A stretch of DNA of 64,000 nucleotides. It comes from G963692885 sp964658655. Lineage in GTDB: Bacteria > Acidobacteriota > Terriglobia > Terriglobales > Acidobacteriaceae. Below the pieces are notes generated by a model that made no database searches, was not told the origin of the DNA, and saw only the letters and a list, made by a program, of their open reading frames with translations. Position 1 is the stretch's first letter. Each line of letters starts with the position of its first letter. A program made the translations under genes and the position numbers. Of this stretch, positions 17,511-26,435 are shown one piece after another. Location of the stretch: contig CAZZZL010000017.1 in the NCBI GenBank assembly GCA_964658655.1, forward strand, positions 8,663 to 72,662. The letters run 5' to 3'.

Positions 17511-19925
17511 CTACTCCAGAGAGAGGCTGAACTGCTGATTGTCGTGAGGCGGTAGGATATGGGTTTGGTGCTGCGGATCATGCAGGGGGATGAGGTAAGG
17601 GTCTAAATCTGTGAGCTTGATCGGGTCGGAATTAGTCTGCTTCGGTTGGTCTTCAGCTCGCTTGACGATATCGGCCCAATTCTCTTTGATCGCCTTCAAC
17701 TCGGCTTGCGAGAAATCGCGGCCCTGCTCATCCAGCCCCTCGCGAAACTGTTGCAACTCCTGAAGAAACTCGGCTGCGACGGCAGCAATGCCGCTGGGTT
17801 CCGGGGCTGACTGCCCAATAGTCTGCGCATTGATCTTTTCCTCGGGTCCATTCCCGGACACCGTAAGAGCACGCCGGTACTGCGCCCCTCCTTTCTGCTG
17901 CGGTTCCTGCGGTTTCTTCGCTTCCGTTTTGGGCTCTGTCACCGACACAGGCTGCGTCGGAGATTCAACCTCGGCGGGGACGGCTGGTGGGGCCAGCGGC
18001 TCAAGGGTACGTCGATCAAACTTCAGCTTGTCATCGGCGTTTTCGCGGGGAATAAACGCATCCGTCACCGTCGGCAGGCCGTGGTAATCGAAATCGAAGC
18101 GGGCAATTCGATTGCCAAGTTTCAGATACGCGCGGCGGTCTTCCAGACCAGAGATCTCAGACGCCATCACCAGAGGCTCAATTTGCCTGTCGATGGTGTA
18201 GTTCTTGCCCGCGCGTGAGCCGTCGAAGTGCGTCTCCTTCAAGCGCTCGATCTCGACCTTGCCGAGCGTATCCGAGATCCATTCGGCGGCTTTACCCTCC
18301 GTGGTTTTCATAAAGATTTTGGTGGCGGGCTGGCTCAACATGACCTCGGCGATCTTGCCATAGATGTCTTCCAGTTGGGCGCGGCCCTGAAAGCCGACCA
18401 CGAGCGGATTTTTCGACTTCCTGCTCTCTGTCATTGCGCTGTGGAGCTGTGGAAGTTTCTGCAGGCTGGCCAGTTCGTCAATCACAAACCAGACCTGTTT
18501 TTGACCCGGCTTGGGAATCTCCATCAAGCGCATCACGAGTATGTCAATCCAGAGTGAGATGAGCGGGCGCAGTAACTCGCGCTGAGACTTCTTGGAAGTA
18601 ATAAAGATCCAACCCTCGCGCTGCTTAGCCCAATCGGTGGCGTTCCATATCGATTTGGTTTCTTCCTTGCGCGGGAGCAACCGGAGGCTCTGCGCGACCA
18701 GTCCGAGGCTGGCAAGAACGCCCGCCGCCTGGGGGCCAGCTTTGCGGTCGATGTAGAACGCCATCTCCGTCCCCTTGACCTTCTTTTGCAGGAGACTTTC
18801 ATCGGCCATCCATTCGGCCAGCGTGTGGGGCGTGGGTCCTTCGCGGAGCAGATGGGCGAAGATTTGGGCGGGCGTTCGGTAGAAGAACTCCTTGTTCGAA
18901 CTGTTGGAGCTGCCGCCCGATGGCTGGTATAAGGATTCGGAAATCGTTGTGGCTTCCTGGTTGCTCTCGATCTCCATGGCGGGCGACCAGAACGGGCAAC
19001 GCGCGTCGAGCGGATTGAGGATGATGTCGCCGCGTTTTTTGTCGTAGAATCGCTGCACGAACTCCGAAGCCGGGTCATACACAATCGCCACATCTCCACG
19101 GTCCCGGATCTGCCGAAGTAGCTGCATGATGAGGGTCGTCTTGCCCGCGCCGGTGTCGCCCATCATTTGAAAGTGCTGGGACTCCTTACCGGGCGGAATC
19201 CGCATCAGGCCGGTCATCTCCGTGGTCTTGAAACCAAGTCCTAGATGGGCTTGATTGCCACCCTTCTTACTGGCTCTCCATGCGCGGAACTCGCCCAAGG
19301 GATGACGCCAAAACTCACGCATGACGGCACGGTGAAACTCGCGTGGGCTCATCATTTCGGGGCCACGCAGGACGCGGCCATATTTTAGGACTTTGAGCCG
19401 CTTGATGTCGGCTGGGATTGCAAACCAAAGCATGATGGCCAGCAGTACGCCCGCCTCGATGTAGGTCAGGAGAAACAGGTGAGGAAGGCTTTCGCCTTTG
19501 AAAAACGTGAGGCGAAGCCAGCCATATAGAGACGCGTCCTGTAACCTGTTCGGAAGACCCCGCGCGAACCACCGATAGCCCTGTGCCTGCGGGAACGCAG
19601 TGAGCTGGATGGGAACGGTCTTTCCGGTCGGCAGCTTCGTTTGGCCGTCCTCGAAATCAAATGGAAGTGCAAGACGAGGCTGTCTCTTCGTCGCACCGTA
19701 AAGATAGAACAGTCGGTACTCACCGGCTTGATGGAAGGCCGAGCCAGCGGCTGCGCGGACGTATTCCGTCAAGTAGCTCCGTTGCATGATGGACATGGAA
19801 AACGCGACCCTCTGCCATGCAAAAAAGCATAGACACATGAGTGCTACTCCAATTGCCGTGAAGGTGTACACCGGCACGGTCGGCGGTGTGATAAGCGTCT
19901 CTTTTCTGCCCCAGGTCGATGCCAT
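17511..19925 (-). CDS. Type IV coupling protein (TraD/TrwB/VirD4-like)
   Basis: An 804-residue inner-membrane ATPase that brings the relaxase-DNA complex to the secretion channel. Two N-terminal membrane segments (about 20-45 and 155-175) precede a TrwB/TraD-type motor domain with Walker A GDTGAGKTTL near residue 257, then VAIVYDPASEF and a Walker B in QVWFVIDELASLQKL near 485. The TESRKSKNPLVVGFQGRAQLEDIYG segment is typical for the family. The C-terminal 200 residues are Pro/Glu/Lys-rich and likely disordered, a usual site for relaxase contact. It follows the small accessory gene by 3 bp and is followed by the relaxase gene, a conserved T4CP-MobF order. Confidence 0.92.
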   Translation of the reverse strand: MASTWGRKETLITPPTVPVYTFTAIGVALMCLCFFAWQRVAFSMSIMQRSYLTEYVRAAAGSAFHQAGEYRLFYLYGATKRQPRLALPFDFEDGQTKLPTGKTVPIQLTAFPQAQGYRWFARGLPNRLQDASLYGWLRLTFFKGESLPHLFLLTYIEAGVLLAIMLWFAIPADIKRLKVLKYGRVLRGPEMMSPREFHRAVMREFWRHPLGEFRAWRASKKGGNQAHLGLGFKTTEMTGLMRIPPGKESQHFQMMGDTGAGKTTLIMQLLRQIRDRGDVAIVYDPASEFVQRFYDKKRGDIILNPLDARCPFWSPAMEIESNQEATTISESLYQPSGGSSNSSNKEFFYRTPAQIFAHLLREGPTPHTLAEWMADESLLQKKVKGTEMAFYIDRKAGPQAAGVLASLGLVAQSLRLLPRKEETKSIWNATDWAKQREGWIFITSKKSQRELLRPLISLWIDILVMRLMEIPKPGQKQVWFVIDELASLQKLPQLHSAMTESRKSKNPLVVGFQGRAQLEDIYGKIAEVMLSQPATKIFMKTTEGKAAEWISDTLGKVEIERLKETHFDGSRAGKNYTIDRQIEPLVMASEISGLEDRRAYLKLGNRIARFDFDYHGLPTVTDAFIPRENADDKLKFDRRTLEPLAPPAVPAEVESPTQPVSVTEPKTEAKKPQEPQQKGGAQYRRALTVSGNGPEEKINAQTIGQSAPEPSGIAAVAAEFLQELQQFREGLDEQGRDFSQAELKAIKENWADIVKRAEDQPKQTNSDPIKLTDLDPYLIPLHDPQHQTHILPPHDNQQFSLSLE

Positions 19926-19928
19926 GGT

Positions 19929-20327
19929 TTAGCTCTCCTTTGTGGTGTTCAATCGCTCTGTTTGCTCTGACAGCTCGCGGGCGATGCGGCGCTTCACCTT
20001 CTGCACTTCGGCGTGGATCTTCGTGTACTCGGCCTCGGGTAAAGCGCGAGTCTGCCCGATCATCTTCAACATGTTGACCAGCAACATGCGCGTGGCGACG
20101 AGTTCCACCAGAACCACGTCTGGGCCGGTGCGCTGGGCGGCTTCGATCAGGATCTCGCGCGCCCATTCGCTCACGGTCTTTCCTGCTTGTGCTGATACGT
20201 TCTCCAGTAAGAGAAGTTCGCTCTCCGTGAGCTTGGAATTGATGGAGAATACCCGCGCGGTTCGCCCACGTGAGCGCCGCAGACGTGTGTCGAGGTTGAG
20301 AGCCGCAGACGTGACTACAGGGGCCAT
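19929..20327 (-). CDS. Small relaxosome accessory / DNA-binding protein
   Basis: A 132-residue basic protein. Residues 20-70 (ARVFSINSKLTESELLLLENVSAQAGKTVSEWAREIL) look like a ribbon-helix-helix or MobC-type DNA-binding unit, followed by a helical tail (VLVELVATRMLLVNML, EVQKVKRRIARELSEQ). By analogy with TrwA or MobC-type proteins encoded just before coupling protein and relaxase genes it should bind near oriT and may repress this transfer operon. Three GATTCC-N4-GGAATC palindromes lie directly upstream of its ATG (20327). The family assignment is from pattern and position only. Confidence 0.65.
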   Translation of the reverse strand: MAPVVTSAALNLDTRLRRSRGRTARVFSINSKLTESELLLLENVSAQAGKTVSEWAREILIEAAQRTGPDVVLVELVATRMLLVNMLKMIGQTRALPEAEYTKIHAEVQKVKRRIARELSEQTERLNTTKES

Positions 20328-20329
20328 AA

Positions 20330-20431
20330 GAATCCTTTGGATTTGCCGGATTCCTGTCGGAATCTGGAGATTCCCATGGGAATCCGGCGTACGCTAAATG
20401 CCTCATTCCGAGAGAGATTCCCATCGGAATC
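20330..20431. promoter_or_regulatory. Array of GATTCC-N4-GGAATC palindromes
   Basis: Perfect copies of GATTCC-N4-GGAATC stand at 20349-20364, 20369-20384 and 20416-20431, with a weaker relative (GAATCC-TTT-GGATTT) at 20330-20344 next to the start codon of the accessory gene. The first two are exactly 20 bp apart, that is on the same helix face. The array fits operator sites for the ribbon-helix-helix proteins encoded on either side, and may also be part of the transfer origin. Confidence 0.7.
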
Positions 20432-20527
20432 TACTTTCGGCTAAAACGACTCCCTTCGAGGGATGGAGTGTCATAATTCTTCCGGTGCGCAGCACCGCAG
20501 TGCCTCTACCACGGTGTTGAAGGCTAA

Positions 20528-20854
20528 TCATGCCTTCAATCCCGTCATTACTGCGCTTTGCTTTGCTGCTGAGTCTGGCACGCTTAATGGCTTCTGGGAC
20601 TTTGGCACCGCCGCTTCGGAAGCTGGGCCTCTACGGATACGGAGTGTCGATGCAGCTTGCTTGGCTTGCGGCGTCTTCAGGAAGTCCTGGAAGTCACGGT
20701 CTTTCGAGAAGACATAGGCGAGCGCTTGCTCGACAACATCATCGGCAGAAGCTCGGATGAAAGCCGCATACTGATCGACCTGTGTCGCGGTCGAATCTGT
20801 GAGGCGGATGGAGGCGCTTACCTGGCGCGTTTGTACGACTTCGAGTAGGGGCAT
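20528..20854 (-). CDS. Small ribbon-helix-helix-like protein of the element
   Basis: A 108-residue protein starting MPLLEVVQTRQVSASIRLTD, with a beta strand (VSASIRLTD) followed by two helices (STATQVDQYAAFIRAS, ADDVVEQALAYVFSKD), the layout of a ribbon-helix-helix DNA-binding domain. The tail is Lys/Ser/Pro-rich. The start at 20854 is supported by AAGGAGAA eight bases upstream; the longer in-frame extension to 20971 overlaps the primase gene and is unlikely. Its place between the primase gene and the palindrome array suggests a regulator or partition/relaxosome helper. No named family is certain. Confidence 0.6.
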   Translation of the reverse strand: MPLLEVVQTRQVSASIRLTDSTATQVDQYAAFIRASADDVVEQALAYVFSKDRDFQDFLKTPQAKQAASTLRIRRGPASEAAVPKSQKPLSVPDSAAKQSAVMTGLKA

Positions 20855-20877
20855 TTGGGTTCTCCTTTTGTGTTGAA

Positions 20878-21822
20878 TCAAGCAATCCTGTTGCGAGCAA
20901 TCATGCGTTGCGCTGTGGCGGCTATCTCCCGCGCACGCGTCAGGCAAATAGCGGCGGGGATCTCGAGGCATCTACGTGTCACAAGCATCCCGATGACCTC
21001 GTTGATGGCTATGCCTTCGAGCAGCGACAGACGGGCCGATGCCATGTCGATCGTGCGCTGCGCATAGTAGAGAGGATTGGGCTTATCGGATCGACGTTCC
21101 GCCAACTCGCTCGTCAATTCCGACGCTTGCCTGCCTTGTGCAAGCTGATGCAAAACCCACGCCCAATCGTGCTCCGAATTGGTCGAGATTCCAGGATGCG
21201 CTTTATGCGGAAAAGGCACCGGGTTCATCGCCTGCTCGCACCCGTCGGTGAGGCGGAAATCCGTGGGCGCATACACGGAATCGGAAGTGTAATGAACGCC
21301 GACCGGCCAAGCCGGTTCATACTTGCAGTTCAGGAAGCCGGGGATGCGAAGAACGCGGTTGCAGTCGGTGCATGCAGGGTCACCATGGAACGAGGTTGCA
21401 AGAAGCTTCAGGGTCATTTCCTGCATGGAAAAGTCGAAACCTTTGACCTTCCAAATCACCTGATACTTGTCGGCGGATGTGCGAATGATTGCGGTGGGCT
21501 GCGGTATTAGCTCTGAAGCTCGAAGTGCAGCGAGGCTGGTCGCGCCGTCAATATCGAGATCGATGTAAAGATGGCGCACCGAGGCGACGCTGTCTTTCGT
21601 GCGTTTGCGGCTGCCGGCGAGAAGTGGATTCGCCGAAATATAGATGTTTGCACCTTGGCGATTCTCATACGTTAACCAACTCATGTAATTGGGCGAGAGA
21701 GCGGTCTCGATCGTCACGATGCGCTGTTGCGTCTTCGGTGTCTTCCCGTTGCGAAGCAGCACGGCAATCGTCTCGCCGGGATAGAAGCAACGGGTTAGGA
21801 ACTCAGTCGCGATGCGGTTCAA
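20878..21822 (-). CDS. RepB-like primase protein
   Basis: About 314 residues with an archaeo-eukaryotic-type primase fold as in plasmid RepB primases: VRHLYIDLDIDG near residue 80 gives the DxD metal site, then TAIIRTSADKYQVIWKVKG, and LLATSFHGDPACTDCNRVLRIPGFLNCKY, a family signature. Such proteins prime the complementary strand after conjugative entry or at vegetative replication. I place the start at the TTG 21822 (NRIATEFLTRCFYPGET), preceded by GAGGTG, because upstream of it the frame runs across the ssb gene and shows no homology. It lies between ssb and the small RHH-like gene, all in one direction. Confidence 0.72.
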   Translation of the reverse strand: MNRIATEFLTRCFYPGETIAVLLRNGKTPKTQQRIVTIETALSPNYMSWLTYENRQGANIYISANPLLAGSRKRTKDSVASVRHLYIDLDIDGATSLAALRASELIPQPTAIIRTSADKYQVIWKVKGFDFSMQEMTLKLLATSFHGDPACTDCNRVLRIPGFLNCKYEPAWPVGVHYTSDSVYAPTDFRLTDGCEQAMNPVPFPHKAHPGISTNSEHDWAWVLHQLAQGRQASELTSELAERRSDKPNPLYYAQRTIDMASARLSLLEGIAINEVIGMLVTRRCLEIPAAICLTRAREIAATAQRMIARNRIA

Positions 21823-21922
21823 GGGACACCTCAAGCTCAGGCGATTTAAAGAACGGTGCAAGGGCGTTAGCGGAGTAAGAAGCCCGGTGGTTGCCGGGCT
21901 CCTTACAGTCATCTGGAGAGGC

Positions 21923-22297
21923 CTATGCGGCCTGTTCCTCGGTGACATCTTCTTCGTCCTCGGCCATTGCCTTGGCAGCACGGTCGAGTTTGAGAATCGA
22001 GTTGAGACGAATCTCCCAGATGGTCTGCTCTGAGCTCGTCTTCGTGCTGGTGTACTTGCGGCTGCGCAGTTCGCCTTCAACCTGGATATGTGAGCCCTTC
22101 TTCAGCGTGGCAGCGAATTCTCCAAGCTTGCTGAAGACAACGCAACGGTGCCATTCGGTGTGCTCGATGTACTTGCCGTCCTTCTTGTAGGAAGACTTGG
22201 TTGCGACCGAAAGAGTGGTTAGGCTGCGGCCGTTATTGGTGCGAACTTCTGCGTCGTTGCCGAGGAAGCCGATGAGGGTGACTTTGTTCTGGTACAT
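21923..22297 (-). CDS. ssb: Single-stranded DNA-binding protein
   Basis: A 124-residue SSB: MYQNKVTLIGFLGNDAEVRT start, LSVATKSSYKKDGKYIEHTEWHRCVVFSKL and HIQVEGELRSRKYT, that is one OB fold, and an acidic tail (AEDEEDVTEEQAA) that lacks the usual DDxxPF end. The second ATG (22297) is preferred over the one at 22306, because the GGAG signal abuts the first ATG but stands nine bases before the second. In a conjugative element it coats incoming single-stranded DNA, next to the primase gene downstream. The chromosomal ssb should be elsewhere. Confidence 0.9.
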   Translation of the reverse strand: MYQNKVTLIGFLGNDAEVRTNNGRSLTTLSVATKSSYKKDGKYIEHTEWHRCVVFSKLGEFAATLKKGSHIQVEGELRSRKYTSTKTSSEQTIWEIRLNSILKLDRAAKAMAEDEEDVTEEQAA

Positions 22298-22309
22298 GGT
22301 GTTCATCTC

Positions 22310-22829
22310 CGTGTTGTTGAATTTCCCGTATCCTGCTCGGGTCACACTAGGCGAAGCCAAGCGAGGGGCCCGGCTCCCAAGTGCCAAGGAGTGCTTTCTT
22401 GGCGGGGCCCGAAAGAAGTTTGAGCAGCGTAGTCTGCTGCGGCTTTCAAACTTCTTTTGGGAGGAACCGAGACCCCGGAGGGGCGCTGTAAGCGAAGCAG
22501 AACGACGCCGTGCCGCCGGGCGCCGGTAAGGCCCCGAAGCGTGACCCCGAACAGAGGACGGGATACGAGGCGGAAGATCCCTCGATGGACCACAGTCATC
22601 CCAGCGCTCTCGGCGGGAGAAATTTGCCTGGACAGCAGTCCCGTTTTGCACGCACCCCGCTTCCGAATAGCAAGGCTTCGAGAACAACTCATGCCGCGTC
22701 AAGCAAACGGAGAATGCCATGCTGGGGGCTTTCTGAGACGAGTTGGGCTGTGCAGCCGATTTGGCAGCATGATGGTGCATCGGTGTTACCTCGATTCGGG
22801 TTTCAATTCTCTAGCGGGATGCCTGGTAC
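22310..22829. other. GC-rich non-coding region with hairpins
   Basis: About 520 bp between ssb and virB11 carries no credible gene: open frames here have no family likeness. The half near ssb is GC-rich and full of inverted repeats (GCCAAG...CTTGGC near 22383-22402 between two GGGGCCCG-like stretches; a 12-bp perfect stem at 22412-22457). Candidates are the transfer origin, a single-strand origin, or an untranslated structured RNA. Confidence 0.55.
22412..22457. repeat. Nested hairpin, 12-bp outer and 5-bp inner stem
   Basis: AAAGAAGTTTGA (22412-22423) and TCAAACTTCTTT (22446-22457) pair perfectly; inside, GCAGC (22424-22428) pairs with GCTGC (22436-22440), leaving a 5-base bulge on one side. 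There is no T-run to make it a plain terminator for either strand beyond the last stem bases. It may be an oriT/sso fold or an RNA element. Confidence 0.6.
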
Positions 22830-23798
22830 TCAGGCGGTGGACGCACGATAGATGTCCTCCGTGAGAAAGCATTGATCGGCGTGACTGTAGCCCTTGACGG
22901 CAATCAGCTCGCGCACTCGGCGTCGGCCCTTGACATCCCGTTCGCAATACAGAACGAAGTCGATCGCCTCAGCGGTCTCGGAACGGATGAATGCATGATT
23001 CAGATTGGCGCGCGCACTAAGAGCCAAATCGGATAACCGATTCAGCGCGTCCCACCCTGACTTCGCATGAATCGTTGAGAGTGTTCCACCATGGCCCGTG
23101 TTCATTGCCTGGAGCAAGTCGTAGCCGCATTCGTCACGTATTTCTCCCATCACGATGCGATCGGGACGGTGGCGAAGCGCAGCGGCAAGAAGCTGACTCG
23201 GAGTGATGCCGACCTGACCGGGGATGGCTTCCACGGCCTCCCAGCGAACGGCATTCGCATGGGATACTTTCAGCTCTGCAGGTTGCTCGATCACGATCAG
23301 GCGCTCTTCCTGCGGAATGTGGTCGAGCAACGCTTTCATCAGCGTCGTCTTCCCACTCCCGGTACCGCCGCTGATGATGCCGTTCTTCTTCTCGCCGATC
23401 AGGCCGGTCACGATGCTTAGGACCTCTTGCGGTAAGCTTCCCGATGCAATTAATTCATCGGAGGTATACCAGCGATTGAACTTTCGGATCGTCATGGTGA
23501 TTCCGTTCATCGATGCCGGCGGACCGACGACGGCAACTCGCGAGCCATCCGGGAGACGCGTATTCAGAATCGGGTTTTGATCCGAGAGGTCCTGGCCGAG
23601 CTTTCTCGCGATCTGCTGCGTGGCGGCGAGCAGTCTTTCGGTCGTGAGAACGCTCGCGAGTTCGATTTGTTCGATCACGCCGTTCCGATCCGCAAACACG
23701 CCCGTCGTTCCGTTGATCATCAGGTCAGAGATCGTGTCGTCAAGTATCAGACGCTGCATCTCTTCCGGGAAGAAACCAAGCACCAGATCCCAGCTCAT
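22830..23798 (-). CDS. virB11: VirB11/TrbB-type secretion ATPase
   Basis: A 322-residue hexameric traffic ATPase. Walker A SGGTGSGKTTL near residue 147, then LIVIEQPAEL, the Asp/His-box region RHRPDRIVMGEIRD and LSTIHAKSG are the four ordered boxes of VirB11/CpaF ATPases. The N-terminal half (DTISDLMINGTTGVFADRNG) is the TrbB/CpaF-like domain. It sits on the inner face of the inner membrane and powers pilus assembly and substrate transfer with VirB4 and the coupling protein. It overlaps the virB8 gene stop by four bases and is the last gene of the secretion operon before the hairpin region. Confidence 0.92.
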   Translation of the reverse strand: MSWDLVLGFFPEEMQRLILDDTISDLMINGTTGVFADRNGVIEQIELASVLTTERLLAATQQIARKLGQDLSDQNPILNTRLPDGSRVAVVGPPASMNGITMTIRKFNRWYTSDELIASGSLPQEVLSIVTGLIGEKKNGIISGGTGSGKTTLMKALLDHIPQEERLIVIEQPAELKVSHANAVRWEAVEAIPGQVGITPSQLLAAALRHRPDRIVMGEIRDECGYDLLQAMNTGHGGTLSTIHAKSGWDALNRLSDLALSARANLNHAFIRSETAEAIDFVLYCERDVKGRRRVRELIAVKGYSHADQCFLTEDIYRASTA

Positions 23799-24559
23799 CG
23801 GCTTACCTCCGAAGCGTGTTCGGTCGCGGAGGGATCGATTGGTTCTACCGACAGCCGATTCTCATGAAACTCGGTGATGGTGAGGCCAAGCGGATTGATC
23901 GTCTCAAACTGCGGAAAGGTCTGTGCCGCAAGACTCACTTGCGCAGGATTCAGATAGTAGGTCACAGACACCACCCAATGCTCTTTGCGCGGCTGTCGGG
24001 AGTTGCGCGGCGCGTAGATTCGCGTCAGGTTAATGAGCGCGGTGCCGCGGGCGATGGACGCCTCTTTCACCATCTCCTGCGACATGGCCGTGATGGTGAC
24101 ACCATCGACCTCTACATCGCTTTGCTCGACTTGATTAGCCAGTACTTGCGAGACAAGATGTGCTGCGTTGTCTTCTCCCATGTACTGGTTCGCGAGCTGA
24201 GTCGACAGGAAGTAGTAATTCATCGGGTACTTCTTCGAAATCGTCTCTCGGCTAATGGTGTAGCGGTAGTTGGCCCAGTCCGTGAGATAGGTTCGGACCT
24301 CGCCATCGCGTGGCGAGTACGCAAGGTCGGAGTATTGGATTGCGGTCGCTTTGCCCATCTCATCGATGCGGATGTAGCGGTTTTGCACGGGCCGGTGAGC
24401 GAGCAAAACGATGACGCCGAAGGATCCCGCCAGCAGGACGCTTCCAGCGGCCATAACGATACGACTCAACTTGCGTTCAGCATAAAATCCGACGTACTTT
24501 TCGTTTGCGATCTCGTCCGTGAGGAGCACCAGATCAGGCGTCAGGTCTTTAATCGTCAC
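23795..24559 (-). CDS. virB8: VirB8/TrbF-type channel assembly protein
   Basis: A 254-residue bitopic inner-membrane protein: a short cytosolic N terminus, one membrane helix at about 30-52 (IVMAAGSVLLAGSFGVIVLLAH), then a periplasmic NTF2-like domain with LTDWANYRYTISRETISKKYPMNYYF and NPLGLTITEF, as in TrbF/VirB8. It nucleates the secretion core complex. Start and stop overlap the neighbouring virB6 and virB11 genes by four bases each, so the three are co-translated. Confidence 0.85.
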   Translation of the reverse strand: MTIKDLTPDLVLLTDEIANEKYVGFYAERKLSRIVMAAGSVLLAGSFGVIVLLAHRPVQNRYIRIDEMGKATAIQYSDLAYSPRDGEVRTYLTDWANYRYTISRETISKKYPMNYYFLSTQLANQYMGEDNAAHLVSQVLANQVEQSDVEVDGVTITAMSQEMVKEASIARGTALINLTRIYAPRNSRQPRKEHWVVSVTYYLNPAQVSLAAQTFPQFETINPLGLTITEFHENRLSVEPIDPSATEHASEVSR

Positions 24560-25485
24560 AATGCACCGCCTAAAGCCGACCGGACCAGAAGTGTCTCGGC
24601 AACCTGTGCGACCTTACCCGCAGCTCCGGCACCGCCACCAAAGATCGTTTGGGTGATCGTCGGCACCATCACCATGTTGAAGATGAAGGCGATGAACACG
24701 GCGATGACACCATAGAGATTTGCAATCCACATTGGCAGCGAATAGTCACCGTTGAAGGTCTGTTGCAGGAAAGTAATCAAGAAGCCTGACCAGACGAAGA
24801 TGAAAGCCGCAGCCACCGCACGGATCATGGCGAAGCTCAGCAGAACATCAACGAAGTGGAAGAACTTCCCACGGAACGTCCGCGTCATCAGCAGCGGCAC
24901 AAAGATCGGTCCGAAGAGAGCGGCTACACCATAGAAGATGAATGACGAACAATTGATCAGAAAAAGGATGCCGCCTGCCAGGCCTACGAAGACGTAGACG
25001 AGTAAATAGGCCAGGATTTCAAAGGGGGCCAGGTAGCTCGGCTGGGGAGTACTGTTCAACGCAGTGCTGAGCGCATTCTGCAATTGGGTCAACGAGTTCT
25101 GATCCAGGGCCGCGACAATCACCTGCGCGAAGTAGGAAAAGAGATGGTTTAAGCCGAAGCCTGCGCCCGGGAGTGGCGTGACCCAGTAGTTGATGATGAG
25201 CAGGCAGATGATCAGCTGCAACAAGAACTCTACGAGGTCACCGATCCGGACCGGTTGCGAGCTTAAGCTGATCGTCATCGTCGAAAGGTTCCACTGGGCG
25301 ACAAGTCGTACGAGTTTGATGAGGCTGACAAAGGCCAGCAGCGTCATGCCCACGGACGAGAGCGCATCGCCGTTCTGCGTCGTCAGGTTGGTCAGGTTAT
25401 TCGTGAACTGGTAGAGCCAGTCAACACCGGGAGCGGTCCCGACCCAAACGAAAAAAGCGGGGAAGGCCATAGGATGAAGGATCAT
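24556..25485 (-). CDS. virB6: VirB6/TrbL-type polytopic channel protein
   Basis: About 309 residues with five to six hydrophobic segments (for example VEFLLQLIICLLIINYWV, FEILAYLLVYVFVGLAGGIL, YGVAALFGPIFVPLLM, IRAVAAAFIFVWSGFLITFL) typical of VirB6/TrbL, the inner-membrane channel of type IV secretion. The C-terminal segment is Gly/Ala-rich. I use the ATG at 25485 (MILHPMAFPAFF) since GGGGAGAA precedes it; the in-frame ATG at 25518 is possible but lacks such a signal. It lies between virB5 and virB8 as in many operons of this type. Confidence 0.82.
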   Translation of the reverse strand: MILHPMAFPAFFVWVGTAPGVDWLYQFTNNLTNLTTQNGDALSSVGMTLLAFVSLIKLVRLVAQWNLSTMTISLSSQPVRIGDLVEFLLQLIICLLIINYWVTPLPGAGFGLNHLFSYFAQVIVAALDQNSLTQLQNALSTALNSTPQPSYLAPFEILAYLLVYVFVGLAGGILFLINCSSFIFYGVAALFGPIFVPLLMTRTFRGKFFHFVDVLLSFAMIRAVAAAFIFVWSGFLITFLQQTFNGDYSLPMWIANLYGVIAVFIAFIFNMVMVPTITQTIFGGGAGAAGKVAQVAETLLVRSALGGAL

Positions 25486-25554
25486 GTGCGGGTTCTCCCC
25501 TGAAGTGAAGTGGTCCAACGTTTCTGGTTCTTCGGCAGTGGTTCGAAGTCCGTA

Positions 25555-26421
25555 CTACGGGAGATAGTTTTCCCAGGTATTAGAGCTGTTGGCCGGCGCA
25601 GAAGAATACGTTGCTCGTTGTTGTTGAATCAGCGCTGCATTGTTGATTTCATTTGCCGCGGCTGTGCGCTCAGCCATGTTCTGAACCGCAGCCTGGGCGG
25701 CCTGACACGCGTGCAGAGCTCCCTGCGCCTGCGATTCGTTCAAATGATGTGCGTTCCCCATATTGATCAGGTTGAGTTGTTCGAGTTCGGTCGTTGTGAA
25801 CGACGAGGTATCGAATTGCGATTGGGTCAGCGCGGTCTGTGGCGTCAGATTGCCTGTCCTGGCGGCGTTATAGCTGCCGACAGAATTCAGGCACTGGCTC
25901 GACACGCCATCCATCGCTTCCATACGAGTCAATGCAGCAAGCGAGTTGCTCGCTCCGAGCACCTGGCCACTGAGGAATGAGGATGACGTTGCGTTCAACC
26001 CCAGGTTCATCAACTTCCAGACCATCCCCGCGGTGCCCGGTGCCTGTCCGTTCATCGAAGCCTGCAGGCCTGTCGTTTCACCGTACTGGTTCGCGAAGTT
26101 TGCCTGCGTGAGCTGGGACTGGATCGTGTGCCAGATCGATTTGCTGCTGAAGTTCTTCAGATTGCCGTGGATCATGTTGTACGTCGTGATGGCCTGCTGG
26201 TAGTCCTTGTCGAGCGTCGCAGCCATTTGAATTTCGTTCGCGAGCTGCTGCTGCCACGTAACGCTGTTCTGGATGTTGCGCTGGATCTGTTCAATGGCGT
26301 GAGCCGATTGGGTCGGGTCAAACACAACGCCGCCGAACTGCGCGTGCCCGGGTTGGGCGGCGAGGGCTAGGATCACGGAGGCGAGGACTCCGCTGCGATA
26401 TGCGATAGGTCTAAATTTCAT
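25555..26421 (-). CDS. virB5: VirB5/TrbJ-type pilus-associated protein
   Basis: A 288-residue exported protein: signal peptide (SGVLASVILALAAQPGHA, cleavage likely near residue 27), then FGGVVFDPTQSAHAIEQIQRNIQN, the start pattern of TrbJ/VirB5 proteins, and long amphipathic helices rich in Gln and Asn. VirB5 sits at the pilus tip or base and helps contact the recipient. Between virB10 and virB6 in the same direction, 14 bp after virB10 ends. The sequence is the least conserved of the operon, so the naming rests on pattern and position. Confidence 0.8.
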   Translation of the reverse strand: MKFRPIAYRSGVLASVILALAAQPGHAQFGGVVFDPTQSAHAIEQIQRNIQNSVTWQQQLANEIQMAATLDKDYQQAITTYNMIHGNLKNFSSKSIWHTIQSQLTQANFANQYGETTGLQASMNGQAPGTAGMVWKLMNLGLNATSSSFLSGQVLGASNSLAALTRMEAMDGVSSQCLNSVGSYNAARTGNLTPQTALTQSQFDTSSFTTTELEQLNLINMGNAHHLNESQAQGALHACQAAQAAVQNMAERTAAANEINNAALIQQQRATYSSAPANSSNTWENYLP

Positions 26422-26435
26422 AAGAGCTCCTGACG

